Assembly (NCBI RefSeq): GCF_000280925.3
Contig: NZ_CP012109.1
Coordinates: 3,306,501 to 3,370,500, forward strand
DNA: 64,000 bases
Direction of reading: 5' to 3'
From: Myxococcus hansupus
GTDB lineage: Bacteria; Myxococcota; Myxococcia; Myxococcales; Myxococcaceae
In this document: piece after piece, positions 8,975-19,000 of the stretch
Numbering within the stretch: the stretch's first letter is position 1
Layout of the letters: every line of letters starts with the position of its first letter
Program-made: the position numbers and the translations under genes
Notes under the pieces: model-generated
The model's input: only the letters and a program-made list of their open reading frames with translations
Databases searched by the model: none
What the model was told of the DNA's origin: nothing

Positions 8975-11416
8975 CTACGCGCCGGGCATGAGTCCACGCC
9001 ATCGCGCTTCGAGGATGCGGGCCGCGTTCTCCATCACATGGTTCGCGAGCACGTCGACGTGCCGGTTGCGCCAGTCCTCCAGCGGCGTGCCCTTCACCGA
9101 GCGATTGAACGAGCCGAGCGCCGGGCCGCTGTGAATCTGGAAGTTGACCCTGTCCGCGGCATCGCCTCTTCGCGCGCGGCGCATGGTGTCCACGAAGTAC
9201 CAGCGGAAGACGAGCGCCATCCGGTGTCGCGGATTCTTCTGGGCGCGGTCGAGCTGCGACGGGTCGGTCCGTGCGTAGTACGCCTGCGTCTCCGCCCACG
9301 CCGCATCGATGGGCTTCTTGAAATACTGCTTCTCGATTTGCTCACGCGTCGCCGTATCGATGGCTTCGAGTGACTCGTGACGTTGATACAACTCGTACAG
9401 CTTGTTCCCTCGGGCCGGGAAGAAGACGCCCTTGCGAAACACCTGGATGCGCGCGCCCAGCTCGAACATGTCGCCCGCTGGTGCCATCGCGAAGTCCTGG
9501 ATGTCCGCGTCCGCGAGCATGTCCTTCACCAGGTCGCTGGTGCCCGCTTGGGGCGTGCACTGGTTGATGGACCCCGTGAGGATGAAATCCGCGCCGAGGA
9601 TGAACGAGGCCGCGGCGGCCTCTGGCGTGCCAATCCCTCCCGCTGCACCTACGCGGATACGCACCGGATACCCAAACTCGGTCATGGCCTCGTCGCGCAG
9701 GTGCATCATCGCGGGAAGCAGGCTGAAGGCGACGGCCTTGTCGGTATGGCCTCCCGAGTCAGCCTCGGCGCAGAGGTCATCCGCCATGGGCAGCCGCGCC
9801 GCGGCCCGTGCCTCTTCGTCGGTGATGAGTCCCTTCTCCTGGATCGCCTGGACGATGCGCGCGGGCGGCGGCGCGAGAAACTGCCGCGCGACCTCGGGCC
9901 GGGACAGCTTCGCCATCAGTCGATTCGCCGCGACGGCCCGGCCACCTTCCAACCGCGCCCCCTTGAGCCTGTATCGGACCAGGGCGGGTGTGAGCACCGT
10001 GTACGCGGAGGCTTCGACGCTGCGAACGCCGAGCCGAAGGAAGAGGTCGACCGTGCGTTCCTCAGTCGCGGGGTGGTTGACGTTGTGGAGGAGGTTCACG
10101 CCCCAGGGGGCGCCTGGGGGAAGGGCGGCCTGGATTCTCCGGAGGCCTGATTCAATGTCCTCGAGGCTCAGCCCCCCGGACCCGAAGTAGCTCAACAGGC
10201 CCGCGCGTCCCATCTGGATGACCAGCTCCGGAGACGCAATGCCCTTCACCATGGCCCCTGCGACATAAGCAAGGCGCACCCCGTGTTCCACGCGGAACGT
10301 CGCGTCACCGAGTTGCTCGGCGTGGATTCCGTGTCGTGGGGGCGTTTGTCCCCGCGCCGGCTGTTTTACCTGCGCGTGGACCTCATAAGGGGCTGGGCGC
10401 GGAGGTTCGGCTGGACGCGATGTCCCCGTCGTCTCTCGCGGAACGCGACCTTCTGGGGGGACGTAGTCCCGGAGCACGGCCTCCAGTTCCGTGGCCTTGG
10501 TGATGGCCGTCACGGGCGTGCCGAGCGTCTGGAAGAACTTGGCGAGCGGTGCTCCAGGGCCCATTTCGAAGACGCGGCGTGCCCCGCTGCGCAGCGCGTT
10601 CATGTTGTCGAGCCAGCGCACCGAGCCCGCAATCTGCCGGACCAGGTTCTCTGTCAGCGCATCGGACGTATGGAATGCACCCGTGAAGTTCGACGTCACG
10701 GCTGTCGCGAGCTCCGGCCGGAGCTTCCCAGCGAGTGCCGCGAGACTGGCACGAAACGCGGGCTCGATGGACTGCATCAGGCTCGAATGAAAAGGCGCGC
10801 TGACCTGGAGCCGGATGAAGGTCAGCGTGGGCATCGCCTCCGCGAGCGCCGCCTTGGCCCGGTCGATGGACTCCGCCGTGCCACTGATGACGACCTGGTT
10901 TCGCGAGTTGGCGTTGGCGACCTCCGCTCCCGCACGGAGGGCAAGCTGAAGCGCCGGGGTGCCCTGGATGTCATCGGCAACCAAAGCGGCCATGGCGCCC
11001 TTGCCGGACGGCACCGCCTGCTGCATCAGCGCCCCACGCCTGCGCACGAGCCGCACCGCGTCCGCGAAGGGCATGACACCCGCCGCCACGAGCGCCGAGT
11101 ACTCGCCCAGACTGTGGCCACCAAACGCACGGGCTTGAAGTCCGAAGACCTCGACCGCCGTCCTGTACGCGGCGACCTCCATTGTGAGGATGCACGGTTG
11201 CGTGAACTCGGTCAGGTTCAGCCGCGCGTCTTTTTCGAAACACAGGCGCGCGAGGTCCTCGCCCGTGGCGTCGCTGGCTTCCTCGAACGTCCGCCGAGCC
11301 GCAGGCCACTGTTTGTGGAAGTCCGCCCCCATGCCCGGACGCTGTGAGCCCTGGCCGGGAAACACGACGGCATCGTGCGCCATGTCGTGGCGCTCCTTTC
11401 CCGAAAGTGAACTCAT
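8975..11416 (-). CDS. Trans-acting acyltransferase/enoyl reductase (AT-ER) of a trans-AT PKS
   Basis: Bifunctional 813-aa protein that supplies the activities missing from the megasynthases. Residues about 12-320 are a FabD-type malonyl-CoA:ACP transacylase, with VVFPGQGSQ, the nucleophile in GGHSLGEYSALVAAGV (Ser about 102) and the His motif SAPFHSSLM. Residues about 360-810 are a PfaD-type flavin-dependent enoyl reductase of the 2-nitropropane dioxygenase fold (AGMVKG-like start, IQMGRAGLLSYFGSGGLSLE, RIRVGAAGGIGTPEAAAASF). AT-ER fusions of this kind are a hallmark of trans-AT PKS clusters. The ATG overlaps the PKS C stop by four bases; an internal ATG at 11383 has AAGGAG upstream and may be the real start. 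It is the last gene of the operon. Confidence 0.95.
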   Translation of the reverse strand: MSSLSGKERHDMAHDAVVFPGQGSQRPGMGADFHKQWPAARRTFEEASDATGEDLARLCFEKDARLNLTEFTQPCILTMEVAAYRTAVEVFGLQARAFGGHSLGEYSALVAAGVMPFADAVRLVRRRGALMQQAVPSGKGAMAALVADDIQGTPALQLALRAGAEVANANSRNQVVISGTAESIDRAKAALAEAMPTLTFIRLQVSAPFHSSLMQSIEPAFRASLAALAGKLRPELATAVTSNFTGAFHTSDALTENLVRQIAGSVRWLDNMNALRSGARRVFEMGPGAPLAKFFQTLGTPVTAITKATELEAVLRDYVPPEGRVPRETTGTSRPAEPPRPAPYEVHAQVKQPARGQTPPRHGIHAEQLGDATFRVEHGVRLAYVAGAMVKGIASPELVIQMGRAGLLSYFGSGGLSLEDIESGLRRIQAALPPGAPWGVNLLHNVNHPATEERTVDLFLRLGVRSVEASAYTVLTPALVRYRLKGARLEGGRAVAANRLMAKLSRPEVARQFLAPPPARIVQAIQEKGLITDEEARAAARLPMADDLCAEADSGGHTDKAVAFSLLPAMMHLRDEAMTEFGYPVRIRVGAAGGIGTPEAAAASFILGADFILTGSINQCTPQAGTSDLVKDMLADADIQDFAMAPAGDMFELGARIQVFRKGVFFPARGNKLYELYQRHESLEAIDTATREQIEKQYFKKPIDAAWAETQAYYARTDPSQLDRAQKNPRHRMALVFRWYFVDTMRRARRGDAADRVNFQIHSGPALGSFNRSVKGTPLEDWRNRHVDVLANHVMENAARILEARWRGLMPGA

Positions 11417-14400
11417 CCCGCCCGAGCCTTCGCATCCGTCACGAGCACTGATGCCGCTGTCCGAGGCGCCCCAGGTGGCGGCGGTACGTAGCCGTTCTCG
11501 ATGCAGTGATCGAGGTAGACGGGGAGGAGCTGCGCGATCGTCGGACAGTGGATGCCCACGGGAGCCAGGACGCTCCGCGTATAGGTGCAGTCCGCGTACG
11601 AGCTCTCCTCGTAGTGAATCTTCCCGAAGATCTCGACGCCGTACTTGAACACCTCCAACGTTTGGCTCTCATAGGGCGCGTCGGTGCCCGGCCGCCGCAA
11701 TGAACGGTCGGTCGCCATGCGGAAGTAGTCGTCGATGGGAACGAGGCGGATGTCGTAGCCGAAGTCCCGGATGCCATTGACGACGTCGTAGTAGCGCCGG
11801 ATGTCCGGGTTGGTGAGGTGGTAGGTCTCCCGGTACGACGGCCGCTGAAGCGCCAGGTGAATCATCGCGGCCGTCACGTAGTCGACCGGCGTGATGTCCC
11901 AGTGCACGGGGGAGAGCATCGACACGCCCGTGTCGATGACGGTCTTCACGATGTCGTAGTAGACGCCTTTGACGCTGACTTCCGCGAAGGGATACCGGCC
12001 GTTGGTGCCGTCGCCCATGATGTTGCCCGGGCGGAAGATGTTCCACACGAGCCCTCGCGAGCTGGCTTCGCGGATGAGCTTCTCCGCCTGGTACTTCGTC
12101 TCTTGATAGGGCAGGTGGTCGTAGCCCTGGCCCAGGTCTAGGTCCTTCTCCGTGAAGGGCGGATGGTTGAAGTTGAGCCGGTCCCCCATGGCGCTGAAGC
12201 TCGACACGTAGACCATGTATCGGTGCTTCGTCAGGAGCGCGAAGTCCACGACGCGGCGGGTGCCCTCGACGTTGATGGGCGCCAGCGCCTCGTAGAAGGT
12301 CACCAGGGTGGTCTTGCCCGCCGCGTGGAACGTGACATCCGTCTCGGCGGCGAGCCGGGCATACGTCTCCGCGTCGAGCCCGAAGCGGTCCAGGGTGACG
12401 TCACCTAGCAGCGGCGTGACGCGGCGCTGGAAGGCCTTCGTGAGGCGGCCCTGGGGGTCGTACGTCTGAAGGAAGTAGAGAATGCGCTTCCGTGCCGCAT
12501 CGACGCTCTCGCCACGCACCAGACAGGCGATGCGTGCCTCCGTGGTGTCGAGGAGGTCATGAAGCAGCTTCCCCCCGAGCACCCCCGTCACCCCCGTGAT
12601 GAAGATGTGCTGGACGGGGAAGGGCGCGTCCCGCGTGAGTTTCTCCGGCGTGCCGAGGGGGACGGAGGGTTCCGTCGGTGCGCGAGGCTCGACAAGAGGT
12701 GTCGGTGTGACGGCGCGTTCCTGGATGTAGCCCGCCTGGACGATGTGCTCCACGAACGTGCGGATGGTCGTGTACTCCTGCATCGCCGTGGCCGGGACGC
12801 GAGCACCGTAGAGCTTCATCAACCGGTTGAGCATCCGGACCGACGCGACGGAGTCGAAGCCGAAGTCGAGGAAGTCCGCGTCGAGGTCCAACTCGGACTC
12901 AGGCAGCTTCGTCAGCTCCGCGAAGATGCGCGTGACCTGGCTTTCCAACCGCGTGCGCAGGTCATCGGAGGACTCGGCAACGGGGGCGGGTCGCGCTGGT
13001 TCGACAGGGGGAGCCGAAGTGTGTCGTGGAGCCGTCATCGTCGCGGGGAGTGGCCGCTGCGCGCGCTGGAACTCCTCGGGCACGATCCAGTACCGCTCCC
13101 GCGCGAAGGGGTAGGCGGGCAGACTGACAATCTGGCCCCGCCGTGCGCCGCGCAGCGCTTCCCAGTCGATGATCCAACCCTGCGTCCAGAACTCGCCCAG
13201 CCGTGTCAGGTGTCCACGGTCGAAAAGACTCCGCAGATAATCCCTGTCCGTCTCCGTCTCTCCTGGGAGGTCATCGGTCTCCTGGTAGGAGCGCGCGACC
13301 GCTGAGAATCCACCAGGGACCTTCTGCCCGGCGAGGAACGTCTCGAGCTGACCCGCCAGTTCTTCGCGAGACCCTGTCACCAGGGCCAGCCGGTGCTCGA
13401 AGGCCTCGCGGCCCACCATCAACGTCCAAGCGACATCGGCCAGGGACGTGCGCTGTCCCCGTTCGGTGCGCAGGAAGCGGAGCAGGTTGCCGGCCGCCGC
13501 CTCCAGCCGATCCGCACGGCGGGCCGAGAGCAAGATGAGCCGCGGTCCCTCCGGGTCCGCCCGCGCCGTGGTGTCGAGGTGCTCTTCGAGAATCACGTGG
13601 GCATTCGACCCGCCCGCGCCAAAGGAGCTGACCGTCGCGAGCCGCGGACGCGTCGCATCCCCCATGGCCCCGCGAAGCCATGGGCGGACGCCGCGCACGA
13701 GATAGAAAGGGCTCTGGCCAAAGTCGATGTTCGGATTGACCGTCTCCGCGTGCAGCGAAGGCACGAGCGTCTCGTGTTGGAGCTGGAGCAGTGCCTTGAC
13801 GATGCCCGTCGCCCCAGCCGCGGCCTCCAGGTGACCGACGTTCGATTTCGCGGACCCGATGGCACAGAACTGCCGGTCCTGCGTGAAGCGCCGGTAGGCC
13901 TTCGTCAGCGCGGTGATTTCAATCGGGTCGCCCAGTGAGGTCCCCGTGCCATGCGCCTCCACGTAGCTCACCGCGCGCGGATGGACACCGGCCTGGTCGA
14001 GCGCCTCGGAGATGAGGTCCGCCTGCGCATGGGGATTGGGGACGGTGAAGCCGTGGGTGTGTCCGCCGTGGTTGATGGTGCTCGCGCGGATGACGCCGTA
14101 GATGCGGTCTCCGTCCGCGCGTGCGTCCTCGAGCGGCTTGAGAATCAGCGCGACCACGCCCTCTCCAGGGACGTAGCCGTCACCCCCCGCGCCGAAGGAG
14201 CGGCACCGGCCGTCGCTCGACGCGAACCGGCCATAGGCCATGAGCTGATACTTCCCGGGATGGATGGAGACGTTGACGCCGCCCGCGATGGCGTAGGCGC
14301 ATTCTCCGCGTCGGAGGCTCTCGCAGGCGAGGTGAACCGCCGTCAGCGACGCGGAGCATGCGGTGTCCACCGCGAAGCTCGGACCGTTGAATCCGAGGTG

Positions 14401-16068
14401 ATACGAGACGCGGTTGGGGACCGCCCAGTATCCCGCGATGGGGATGTCGACGAAGAAGCTGTACTCGCCATAGATGACGCCCGCGAAGACGCCCGCGTCC
14501 TTCAAACCGCGCCGCGCCGCGCTGGCCCGGATGCGCTGGGGCGTGTATCCGGCGTCCTCGATGGCGGCCCAGGCCGTCTCCAGGAAGAGCCGCTGTTGCG
14601 GGTCCATCGTCTCCGCTTCCTTCGGGGTGATGCTGAAGAAGCGCGGGTCGAACTTGTCGACGTCGGACAGGAAGCCGCCCCATTTCGCGTACGTGGTGCC
14701 AGGGGCGTCACGGTCCTCGCTGAGATAGGCCTCGTGGTTCCACCGGTCCTTGGGGACCTCCACGATGCCGTCGCGGCCCGCGAGCAGGTTCTCCCAGAAC
14801 GCCTCGTTGTCCGAGGCCATGGGGTATCGCCCCGACATGCCAATCACGGCGATGTCCTGATGCTCGGCGTTTCGGGACACCGGGCGAGGCGACGCACGTC
14901 GTTCCTTCGTGGGCACGGCATCCTCGTCGTGTGTGGGCGGTGTGGGGGGCACAGCGGCGCTAGGAAGTGGCGCGCGCTCAGGAGGGGCCCCGACCAGCGC
15001 GGACAACCTCGCTGGATGGTGCTGGGCGAGGTATCGCGCGAGTTCGTTCACGGTCTGGTACTCGAACAGCAGCGTCTTCGGAAGCGCACCGAAGGCCTCT
15101 TCGAGCTGCTGGTTGAAGCGCTGGATGAGGACCGAGTCGATGCCGTACTCCTGCAGCGGCGTCCGGGTTCGGATGCGCTCGGCCGGCAATCGGAACGCGG
15201 CCGCGAGCTCTCGCTTCATGAGGTCTTCCGCGAGGCGGACCAGACCTTCGTCGATGGCAGTCATGGTGGATGGGGTGGGACGTGCGTCCGCGGCCGTCAC
15301 GGGCGCCGAACGAGGGAGTGGGGACTCCGTGATGCGCTGTGACAGGTCCGCCAGGTTCATTCCGACCGTGAAGGCCGAGACATCGAGCGCAGAGCCGAGG
15401 TCCTGGTTCAACTGCTCGACCAGGGTCGCGCGAGTCACCTCATCGAACCCCAGTTCCTCCGAGGGCGCGCGGAGGTCGAGCTCTTCCTCCGTGACGCTGA
15501 GCAGCCGCGCGGCGGCCCGGAGGACACCTGTTGGAGGCGACCCCACGGGCCTGGCACGGGCCGGCGCCTCTTCATGCGAAGGGAGCGGGGCCTCTGGCAA
15601 CCAGCAGCGTTCGCGAGCGAAGGCGTAGCCGGGCAGGGGAATCCGGCGCGGCGAGGCGCCTGCATACAGTCCACGGAAATCAAAGGTCGCGCCCGAGACC
15701 CATGCGGCACCCGTTGCGTGCAGCTCCGCGTCTGGCGAAAGCGCAAGCGGGGATGACATCGCGTCCGGGTTTGCTTCGCCGTGGTGAACACCGAGCGCGG
15801 GCGTGCCCGCTGCCACGGAGGCGAGTCCGTCGCGCAGGGCGTCCACCGAGCCGGCGATGATGGCAACGCGGTGCTCGAAGAGTACGCGTCCGGTTTGTAG
15901 CGTCGCCGCGAGGTCATGGAGTGACGTCTGGGGATGCTCCGTGAGGAACCGCGCCAACGCCTTCGCGGACCGGCGGAGCGAGTCCTGGGTCTTCGCGGAG
16001 AGGGGGACCAGGACTTTGGAAGGCCTGGTCTCGGGCTGGGCCCTGGCCGAGACGTGCTCTTCGACCAC
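11413..16068 (-). CDS. PKS C, C-terminal part: KS linker, ACP-like, ACP, KS8, ACP, thioester reductase
   Basis: Downstream piece of a frameshifted PKS, 1551 aa as read. It is really the continuation of the gene beginning at 23267, because bases 16069-16216 in this frame encode the missing end of KS7 (FFVNTELRDW, then SSFGFSGTNCHLV). Domains in order, numbered for the joined protein: an ACP-like domain (about 2608) with GFDEV where the modified Ser should be, so probably inactive; an ACP with GIDSV (about 2708); KS8 (about 2825-3230) with DTACSAS, EAHGTGT and SNVGH all intact; an ACP with GFDSV (about 3472); and a terminal thioester reductase (about 3550-3951) with the NAD(P)H loop FITGVTGVLGG and catalytic YQETK. 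The reductase would release the chain as an aldehyde or alcohol. Confidence 0.93.
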   Translation of the reverse strand: MVEEHVSARAQPETRPSKVLVPLSAKTQDSLRRSAKALARFLTEHPQTSLHDLAATLQTGRVLFEHRVAIIAGSVDALRDGLASVAAGTPALGVHHGEANPDAMSSPLALSPDAELHATGAAWVSGATFDFRGLYAGASPRRIPLPGYAFARERCWLPEAPLPSHEEAPARARPVGSPPTGVLRAAARLLSVTEEELDLRAPSEELGFDEVTRATLVEQLNQDLGSALDVSAFTVGMNLADLSQRITESPLPRSAPVTAADARPTPSTMTAIDEGLVRLAEDLMKRELAAAFRLPAERIRTRTPLQEYGIDSVLIQRFNQQLEEAFGALPKTLLFEYQTVNELARYLAQHHPARLSALVGAPPERAPLPSAAVPPTPPTHDEDAVPTKERRASPRPVSRNAEHQDIAVIGMSGRYPMASDNEAFWENLLAGRDGIVEVPKDRWNHEAYLSEDRDAPGTTYAKWGGFLSDVDKFDPRFFSITPKEAETMDPQQRLFLETAWAAIEDAGYTPQRIRASAARRGLKDAGVFAGVIYGEYSFFVDIPIAGYWAVPNRVSYHLGFNGPSFAVDTACSASLTAVHLACESLRRGECAYAIAGGVNVSIHPGKYQLMAYGRFASSDGRCRSFGAGGDGYVPGEGVVALILKPLEDARADGDRIYGVIRASTINHGGHTHGFTVPNPHAQADLISEALDQAGVHPRAVSYVEAHGTGTSLGDPIEITALTKAYRRFTQDRQFCAIGSAKSNVGHLEAAAGATGIVKALLQLQHETLVPSLHAETVNPNIDFGQSPFYLVRGVRPWLRGAMGDATRPRLATVSSFGAGGSNAHVILEEHLDTTARADPEGPRLILLSARRADRLEAAAGNLLRFLRTERGQRTSLADVAWTLMVGREAFEHRLALVTGSREELAGQLETFLAGQKVPGGFSAVARSYQETDDLPGETETDRDYLRSLFDRGHLTRLGEFWTQGWIIDWEALRGARRGQIVSLPAYPFARERYWIVPEEFQRAQRPLPATMTAPRHTSAPPVEPARPAPVAESSDDLRTRLESQVTRIFAELTKLPESELDLDADFLDFGFDSVASVRMLNRLMKLYGARVPATAMQEYTTIRTFVEHIVQAGYIQERAVTPTPLVEPRAPTEPSVPLGTPEKLTRDAPFPVQHIFITGVTGVLGGKLLHDLLDTTEARIACLVRGESVDAARKRILYFLQTYDPQGRLTKAFQRRVTPLLGDVTLDRFGLDAETYARLAAETDVTFHAAGKTTLVTFYEALAPINVEGTRRVVDFALLTKHRYMVYVSSFSAMGDRLNFNHPPFTEKDLDLGQGYDHLPYQETKYQAEKLIREASSRGLVWNIFRPGNIMGDGTNGRYPFAEVSVKGVYYDIVKTVIDTGVSMLSPVHWDITPVDYVTAAMIHLALQRPSYRETYHLTNPDIRRYYDVVNGIRDFGYDIRLVPIDDYFRMATDRSLRRPGTDAPYESQTLEVFKYGVEIFGKIHYEESSYADCTYTRSVLAPVGIHCPTIAQLLPVYLDHCIENGYVPPPPGAPRTAASVLVTDAKARAG

Positions 16069-19000
16069 GAGGTGGCAGTTCGTGCCGCTGAAGCCGAACG
16101 AGCTGATGGCGGCCCGTCGAGGGCCATGGCTCGTCCAGTCACGCAGCTCCGTGTTGACGAAGAAGGGCGTCTTGTCGAAGTCGATGTGCCGGTTGGGCGT
16201 CTGGAAGTGGAGCGACGGGGGAGCTGGCCTTGCCGAAGCGACAGCAGGACCTTGATGAGGCTCGCGACGCCCGCGGCGTGGGATGCGTGCCCGATGTTCG
16301 ACTTGATGGACCCGATCGCGCAGAACCGCAGGCGGCCGGTCGAACGGCGGAACGCGGCGGTCAGCGCCTCGAGTTCGATGGGGTCTCCCAACCGCGTGCC
16401 CGTGCCATGTGTCTCCACATAACCAAGGGTCTCCGGAGGGATGCCGTAGCGCTCGTAGACCTCCGCTTCGAGTTCCTGCTGTGACAGCGAGCTGGGCGCG
16501 GTGATGCCGTTGGTTCGCCCGTCCTGGTTGACGGCGGACCCCTTGATGACGCCGTGAATCGGATCGCCATCCTCGAGCGCGCGTGCAAGCGGCTTGAGCA
16601 CCACGACGCCCACGCCTTCGCCAATCACGAAGCCGTCACCCGCGTCATCAAACGACCTGCACCGCCCCGTGGGGGACAGCATCCCGAGCGACGACGCCAG
16701 CAGGTGGTACTCCGGCGTCGTGAAGACCGACACGCCCCCGGCGAGCGCCACTTCACATTCGCCGCTCAGCAAGCTCTGACAGGCTTGATGGAGCGCGACC
16801 AGGGAGGACGAGCACGCCGTGTCGACCGCGACGCACGGCCCCTTCAGGTTGAGGAAGTAGGCGACTCGGGCAGGAAGGATGGCGAGGCTGTTGCCCGTGA
16901 ACACGTGATGCGAGCCCGCGAGACCCCGCTGCCGGACGAGGCTCGCGTAGTCAGGTGAGGTCGCGCCAATGAAGACGCCGCACCGGCGGTTCGACAAGCT
17001 CCGAGCATCCAACCCCGCATCCTCCAGTGCCTTCCAGCTCTCTTCGAGGAGCAGGCGCTGCTGCGGATCCATGAAGTCCGCTTCCGCGGGCACGATGTTG
17101 AAGAACAGCGGGTCGAACCGGTCCACGTCCGAGAGGTAGCCGCCCCATTTCGAGTACGTTTTGCCCGGCGACGGCGGCCCCGCTTGGAAGTGGTCCTCGA
17201 TGCGCCAGCGATCAACGGGAATCTCCGTGACGGCATCGTGGCCAGCGCACAGGTTCTTCCACAGCGCGCGATAGTCTCCGGCGCCTGGGAATCGTCCCGC
17301 CATTCCGATGACGGCGATGTCCATGGATGCGCCTGGGGCGGAGCGCGGCGCGGCGGGGGCGGGGGCGGGCCGTACGGCCTCTTCCGAGAGGTGTGATGGC
17401 GCGGCCGCCTGGGCTCCAAGCGACATGGCATGTCGTGCCAGGGCTCGGACGGACGAATGGTCGAAGAGCACCGTCGGCTTGAGCTCCAGGGCGAATCGCG
17501 CGTTGAGCTGGTCGACAATCTTCACCGCCAGCAGGGAGTCGACGCCGTACTCCGAGAACGCCAGGTCGGGCCGAATGTCGTCGACGGTCGTCCCAAGCCC
17601 GGCGGCGACGATCGCGGCGACCTCACGCTCCAGCGTTGCCGGTGTCCCTGGCTGAGGGCCGCCGCTCGACGGAGCGGCCGTCGAGTGGGTGGGTTTCGTG
17701 AGCGGGATGCTCGCGGGTTGCTTCGATGGACGCCCGTCGTTCGCCGCCAGGATGACGCGTTGGCTGGGGTCCGGGTCGGCGGAGAGCCCGGGGCCGTAGG
17801 CCATGACGTGGCTGTAGCCACTGCGCAGCAGCGCCGTACGCCAGCCCTCCGAGGAGAGCAGCGGGGAGTTCGGGATGCGCCGTTCGGGGTCGCGGTAGCG
17901 ATGCCAGCCCTCAAGCAGCCCGAACGTGAGTGCCAGCACCTCTGTGTTCGTGGTCGCCTCACCGAGGACCAGGAGCCCGTCGCTGACGAGGAGGTTCTTG
18001 ACCCTGCCCAACGCCTCATCGACGTCCGAGGCGACATGCAATGCATTCGCGGCGAAGACCACGTCGAAGCTGTTCGGCGTGAACCCCTGCGCGGCCGGGT
18101 CCTTCTCGATGTCGAGGCTGCGAAACCGTGCGAACGGATACGCATTGCCAAAGGTCTCCCGGCCATGGGCGACGAAGCCATCGGCGACATCGGTGTAATG
18201 CGCCTCGACGTCGACACCCAGGCTGGCGAGTGCCTCGAACACCGGGCCGGAGGTTCCACCCGTCCCAGCGCCAACCTCCAGGACACGAACGGGTCGCCGG
18301 CCCGCCGAGGCGCGGAGTTTCACGGCGGTCGAGATGAGCCGGGCCATGAGCGCGTTGGTGAACGCGTAGGAGCGGCTGCCTCGGTAGATGGCGCTGGTCA
18401 GCTCCAGGCTCGCGGCGGGAAAGAGCACGCTCGTCGCCGAGCGCTCGCCCCGCAGTGTTTCAGGGTACGCCGCGAGGCAGGTGTCGAGCAGCCGCACATA
18501 CGGTGCTGTTTCAGGGTGCCGCTCCAAGAGTGTCGAGCGCAGCTCGGACGGTGACCGAGATGCTCCCGTCGAACGGAGGCCCGTGTCCGTGCGTTCGAGG
18601 TAGCCATGGCGTTCGAGAACCTCCAGGCATGCGGCGAGGAAGCGGTCGAACCGAGGCTGCAGGCGCAAGCGCTCCTTCAGGGCCCGCGCCGTGGTGAAGT
18701 GTCCCGTGGGAGGCAGCCCGAGGTCACTGAGTCGCGCATGGAGCGCCGCCGCCGAGTACTCCGCCAGCAGCGGTCCACCGGCTTCAAGGGCCTCCGAGGT
18801 GGGCGTGAGCGAAGCTTCGAAGGCGCGTTGGACGTCGGTGGTGAAGCGAGGAGGTTCGACCCAGAATCGCTTGCGCTCGAAAGGGATTCCCGGGACGGGG
18901 ACCCGGCGAACGGGGCCACGAGAGAGGGCGCGCCAATCCATCCGGGTTCCTCGGACCCACAGCTCGGCGGCGCCATCGAGGTCACCGGCGACGTACCGAT

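Noticed and set aside
8700-9299. Minus-strand open frame spanning the 8724-8974 strip.
   Set aside because: Most of it is an alternative frame of the AT-ER gene; the rest has no ribosome site or family similarity that I can see.
15435-16216. Last roughly 260 residues of the upstream PKS C open frame.
   Set aside because: Ser/Arg/Pro-rich out-of-frame translation after the indel; the other frame of the same bases encodes the KS end and linker.
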